NCBI RefSeq assembly: GCF_003473485.1
Contig: NC_053043.1
Coordinates: forward strand, 31,348,576-31,412,575
From: Medicago truncatula
Taxonomy: Eukaryota; Streptophyta; Magnoliopsida; Fabales; Fabaceae
DNA length: 64,000 bases
Reading direction: 5' to 3'
The notes under the pieces were generated by a model, which saw nothing but the letters and a program-made list of their open reading frames with translations, was not told the origin of the DNA and did not search any database. Each line of letters begins with the position of its first letter. The stretch's first letter is position 1. The position numbers and the translations under genes are program-made. Below are positions 60,053 through 64,000 of the stretch, in pieces.

Positions 60053-63000
60053 CTACTTCTGTATCTTGCAATGCGCTGTGATCGTTCTTCCCTTAAACTA
60101 CAAGCAACATAAAGAAGTAACAACGTTAGTATATAAATTTTATTTCATCCTGAAACTTGATTTGTCCTAAAAACAAATTCTGGACGTTTTCAGAATCATC
60201 AAGTTATAAGACTTCCAGGATGTAACATCACATATAGCATTTTAGTTCTTTTCAGATCTAAACTAGCTAAACAATGAGAGCATTATTAAAGAAAAATAAA
60301 ATGGCACTCATTGTAACCATGCAGGAACAAAAACTTACGTCAAAAGCATGGAAACTACGCACATGCTAAGAAAAGCAAACTATTTTTATAGTGCAAAGAT
60401 TGTAACAAAATAAATTCAACACGCTGCATAGAAGTCAAAATTTGAGAATTGGAAGGAATGTAGCAATTCAAATATTCTAAAGACAGACTATCATTCATCG
60501 TACAAAAGGCAATACAAGTCCAAATATATTTTGATTCAGAGAAACCAGAGAAGGGGGCAAACTCAGCAAATGCTTGTAAATAAACAGTCTATTACCCTAT
60601 TTCATTAAGGTTCAAATTTGAACCAATATCAGCATGAGAGAATATTACAATATGATCATGTGTAAGTAAAATTAAAAGAGTTAAACTTTGGTAGTTGTGT
60701 AACAGTCAAACTTGATGGCAGTGTAAAAAATTAAACAGAGTCGATCCAAACCATTTCAATATTACATCTAGGATTGTGAAAATAAGCTACTAGCATATAA
60801 GTAGCAAATTTTAAGTGATTTAAATGCCAAGAGAAAAAAATTCCTTTCTATCAATATTAAATGACTAGTAGCCATCATTATCGGGTATCTCATTAAAAGG
60901 TAAAAGAAGAATATCCTCACAATTCACTTGCAGAAGATTTACAGAACTGGTAACACTATAAAGAAGGGAGCTGCTTCCACTAAACATGTGTTTACAGTCA
61001 TCAAATCACACCATAAAACAAACAGGGCAGGACGGACCTATGGGAGATATAATGTCAAATAAAATCTTGTTTGCATTATTTAATGCTATAGTAAAAAACA
61101 TTAAACCAACAAACTAATGTAGTTATGCTCAGTCACTGACAATCGCTCAATCATCAGACCGTCACCACTAAGTATCCACTCACACGCTGCAACACGAGCA
61201 AATTCGTCAAGCTCGCATGCCACACAAGTGAGTGTTGTTACGTGCTACCATTAGCCACCCAGTAATCACTCTTCTGGTCCACGCTGGCAAACCCTCTATT
61301 TGTTAAGAAGGTTAGTTGTCCAAGTCAGTTTCCTCTAAGTGTGTTTTCTCCCTTGTCTTGTTTCAGTCTCAAATGGCAGACTCTTACGTAATGGGTCCTG
61401 GCAACTAACATCCTTTGTGTTCTCTAGCAATCAGTCTATAATGTCCTAAGGACATTGACGGGAACAAACCCAAAGTAGAAGGTTAATTCTCAGTTGGTTT
61501 TCTCTTAGCAGTTTATTGATACAAAATTATTGGTTTATCAGCTGACATTTTGAAGGAGGACAAAAGTGTTTAATCAAGTCGAGTTCAATGTCATTGCGAC
61601 GTGGATCATAGTTTAGCTACATTTTCAACGACTGATCAAGACATTAATATTATGACATTTGGAAGAAGGCCAAAAGCGTTTAATCAAATGATGTTCAACG
61701 CCTCTATGGCGTGGTTCATAGTTTAGCTACGTTTCCAATGACTAATTATTTGAATAAAATCCTTGTCCACAATTGACGATGTCAAATTCCTTTTGACTAA
61801 CGATGATTTCACCGAAATGATGAAAACACATAATGTGCGCACGGTGTTTATCTTTTATGGACATCAACTCAAGACAGCTCATCAGCATTCGGCTGTTATT
61901 GCACAATCTTGGAACTTCACGGCTAATCTCTCAATATTTGTTCAATCCAAGATTTAGATACTGGTGCTTTCAATTACATAGTTAGAAATCCTTTATTGTC
62001 TCAAAATTGTAACATATGACCCCCTAAGGCCAAATTAAAAGGAATTGGTTAAGTCACACCTCTTCCTTTGTTGCCTTTAAACTCTATCTTTTGTGTGCCT
62101 TGTTTTCCTTTAAGTCAGTCAACTCACTTGTACTTGTGGTGCCTGTCTATAACCGTTACATCTAATAATCTGTATATATACATATAGGACCAGAGTATCG
62201 GCAGATCACTGGCGCAAGATGCAATCTCACGGTTTTTATTACTACTTTCTATCTCCATCTTCCATGGCTTGAAGGAAATGGTTGACAGTCATTGCATATC
62301 TTTCTTATTTGCAGTCATTGCATATCCTTTGAAAAACTCTCCTTTTGACATTATTGATTCTCATATATGGGGTTTGAGTCCTGGAAGAAGAGTTAGGTCA
62401 CTTAAAATAAAACACAATCATCTACATACCCTTAAAAAAGAAGCTGAAGGGTTAAATTAAGGGGGTGATTTAGATTTTTCCAACGCCTAAACCAATTGAG
62501 ACCTAATTGTAGCAGCTACAGCACGAGAAGACCGCAATTCGTGGCTGTGAGCGTGGCTTGCTAGCAGAATGCGTCACAGTGGACACCAAGTCCACTCTGC
62601 GAAGCCGCTATCGCACCTCAATTGACAGCATATATATATATATGCACAAGCTTGAGGGAGACTGTTGAGATAATCAAGTTATTGAAAATAAATAGCATTG
62701 AAATATCACTGTACAGGTAGCCTAGGTTTGTTATAGAGTTAGAATTTATTCAAGTATCATAAGTAGTACAAATAGCTTAATTACTCTTTTATTAACCATG
62801 TAAATCAGATCCATATATAAAGCTGTAGGTAGCTGTACTCCTTCAAATACTGTAATGTAGATTTACGATTTCACATATCTGAATGGTTAATCTAGAACAT
62901 TCAGTAGGTAGCAGTTTATAATGCATTACAAATCCAGTTATGCTATGATGTGACCACAAGTAAAAAAAATAATATGGTGAATAAATAAACAAGATGAAAG

Positions 63001-63100
63001 GGAGTGTCAAACAAACTTACCGTGCTCGAACTCTTTTTGCACGTTTAATATGTCTCTTCAATAGATCTTGTGTTGATAAGTGCTCAACAGACTTCTCGTC
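60053..63100 (-). CDS. unrecognised gene, last two coding exons (partial)
   Basis: Exon 63100-63021 follows acceptor TTTCAG and ends at CACG|GTAAG. Exon 60098-60053 follows TTGTAG and ends in TAG. The join is in frame and gives a highly basic C-terminal tail: DEKSVEHLSTQDLLKRHIKR, then AKRVRARLREERSQRIARYKK. The match of splice phases, heptad-like Leu/Arg spacing and lack of stops support a real gene. The rest lies beyond the right edge. I do not recognise the family; the Arg/Lys-rich helix would suit nucleic-acid binding or a nuclear role, but that is a guess. The intervening intron is 2.9 kb and contains retrotransposon debris. Confidence 0.55.
61544..61750. repeat. 110-bp imperfect tandem duplication
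   Basis: Units at 61544-61653 and 61654-61750 share GACATTT..GAAG.AGG.CAAAAG.GTTTAATCAA and CGTGG.TCATAGTTTAGCTAC. They are diverged by roughly 20 percent, so they are older than the other tandem repeats here. Confidence 0.65.
62320..62400 (+). pseudogene. copia integrase scrap
   Basis: NSPFDIIDSHIWGLSP matches the start of the copia integrase core (usual form ..PFxxIHSDxWGPSP) with His/Asp positions swapped or lost. Flanking sequence is too decayed to extend it. Confidence 0.45.
62650..62899 (+). mobile_element. copia 3' LTR with polypurine tract
   Basis: CTTGAGGGAGAC (polypurine tract) directly precedes TGTTGAGATAATC at 62663, and the block ends ..TCTAGAACA at 62899, a 237-bp TG...CA LTR. 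It contains a TATA-like CATATATAAAGC and a downstream transcript-start-like region. It pairs in orientation with the integrase scrap at 62.35 kb. No 5' LTR was found. Confidence 0.6.
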
Positions 63101-63462
63101 CTGAAAGCAATATGCGTATCAACCCAAAGGATATGGATTATTGGGATATAAAGACATGACAGCATTGAAGCAAATGAACTCTAGTTTCAATCTCAACAGA
63201 AGCATCATTTTAAAACATTAGCATGAGTAGCGTACTATCCAATAAACTTAGTTCGATAACACATTGTATCAAAGAAATGGCTATTTTCCATGTTAATATT
63301 ACCTTAGTCCTAATTACCATGTCTTTATATATTTTAATAGATTGTTTGTGCATATTTAGATTAGGAAATTCTAAATACTTGAAGAAGATTTTCAACTGGT
63401 CCTTTGAAACATAGAAAGTTTATTCACATTATTATCTATAATCTATTCTATAACAATATATA

Positions 63463-63820
63463 GAGGGCTGGATTTTTCCTTTCCAATTTTACCCCTTCAT
63501 TTAAACTATTTTATCATTTATCATTTTTATAATACTATCTAAATTATCAATTAAAAAATTAGTTAAATCCCATTGAAATAGGAACAATCCATAATAATAG
63601 GAACAATACTGGACACTAAAAAAAATATAACATAACACTATAAAGGGAATACACCCTTTTGGGCTGAATTTTTCCTTTCCAATTTTACCCCTTCATTTGA
63701 ACTATTTTATCATTTATCATTTTTATAATATTACTAAAATTATCAATTAGAAAATTAGTTAAATCCAATTGAAATAGGAATAATCCACAACAATAGGAAC
63801 AATATTGGACACAATTAAAA
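63463..63820. repeat. about 165-bp direct repeat pair
   Basis: Copies at 63463-63628 and 63658-63820 share GGGCTG[GA]ATTTTTCCTTTCC, CCCCTTCATTT.AACTATTTTA and CAATAATAGGAACAATA-like ends, about 90 percent identical, separated by 30 bp. Confidence 0.75.
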
Positions 63821-64000
63821 AACCTTATTTTTTTTATTTGTCAAAAATATTTTATTATCTTTTTTTTGACAGACAATTATCTATCTATATACAATTAAGT
63901 GCAACAGAAAAATAATATAATAATGTGAATATAAATGAAAAGGTTGGGAGCTAACTTCTCAGGTAATTCACAAATAAATTCTTCAGTTCATGCATTTAAT

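Noticed and set aside
61020..62060. Possible organellar DNA insert because of lower AT content
   Set aside because: No chloroplast or mitochondrial gene sequence could be recognised in any frame.
1..64000. tRNA, rRNA or CRISPR arrays
   Set aside because: The only tRNA-like signal is the SINE at 4.73-4.87 kb, which lacks a full cloverleaf; no rRNA stretch or spaced repeat array was seen.

Overview
The window is nuclear DNA of a flowering plant, AT-rich, with split genes bearing GT-AG introns. Legume-type MITEs, long LTR-retrotransposon debris and overall gene style suggest a papilionoid legume (Medicago/Trifolium/Pisum/Cicer group). That placement is inference; no species marker is visible. 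All splice sites were called by eye and checked for reading-frame continuity, not by alignment to transcripts.

Layout. (1) 456-1686, minus: the 5' part of a SANT/Myb plus bromodomain-type chromatin gene that runs off the left edge. (2) 8507-13749, plus: a complete nine-exon gene for protein N-terminal asparagine amidohydrolase (NTAN1), 340 aa. (3) 15178-21471, minus: a complete nine-coding-exon gene for 20S proteasome subunit alpha-6 (PAA), 246 aa, with a further 5'UTR intron reaching about 22.95 kb. (4) 23.6-26.3 kb: a small MULE with 9-bp target duplications and a truncated LTR retrotransposon. (5) 28.3-49.6 kb: a degraded minus-strand Helitron, about 10 kb when the insertions are discounted. 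It encodes an RPA70-like protein and a Rep/PIF1-helicase whose upstream exons include a C2H2 zinc finger. It is split by a 10,164-bp CACTA transposon (30118-40281, TSD AAT) and by a 1,315-bp solo LTR (42149-43463, TSD ACAAT). The CACTA carries a Ulp1-like protease gene and contains a second CACTA-like element. (6) 49.6-52.75 kb: a copia LTR with a gag fragment inside a FAR1/MULE-derived pseudogene, which abuts an L1 endonuclease fragment. (7) 53164-58590, plus: a complete FLX-like coiled-coil gene, 319 aa, whose 3.8-kb last intron holds a gypsy-like remnant, an RTE LINE and a miniature LTR element. (8) 60053-63100, minus: the last two coding exons of an unrecognised gene running off the right edge, with a copia 3' end in its intron.

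The ordinary genes are four unrelated housekeeping or regulatory genes (chromatin reader, N-degron enzyme, proteasome core, flowering regulator) plus one unknown. NTAN1 and the proteasome subunit both act in protein turnover, but their adjacency is probably chance. The transposon stack is the notable part: several insertions can be dated relative to each other from exact boundaries, and the helicase reading frame closes up when each insertion and one target-site copy are removed.
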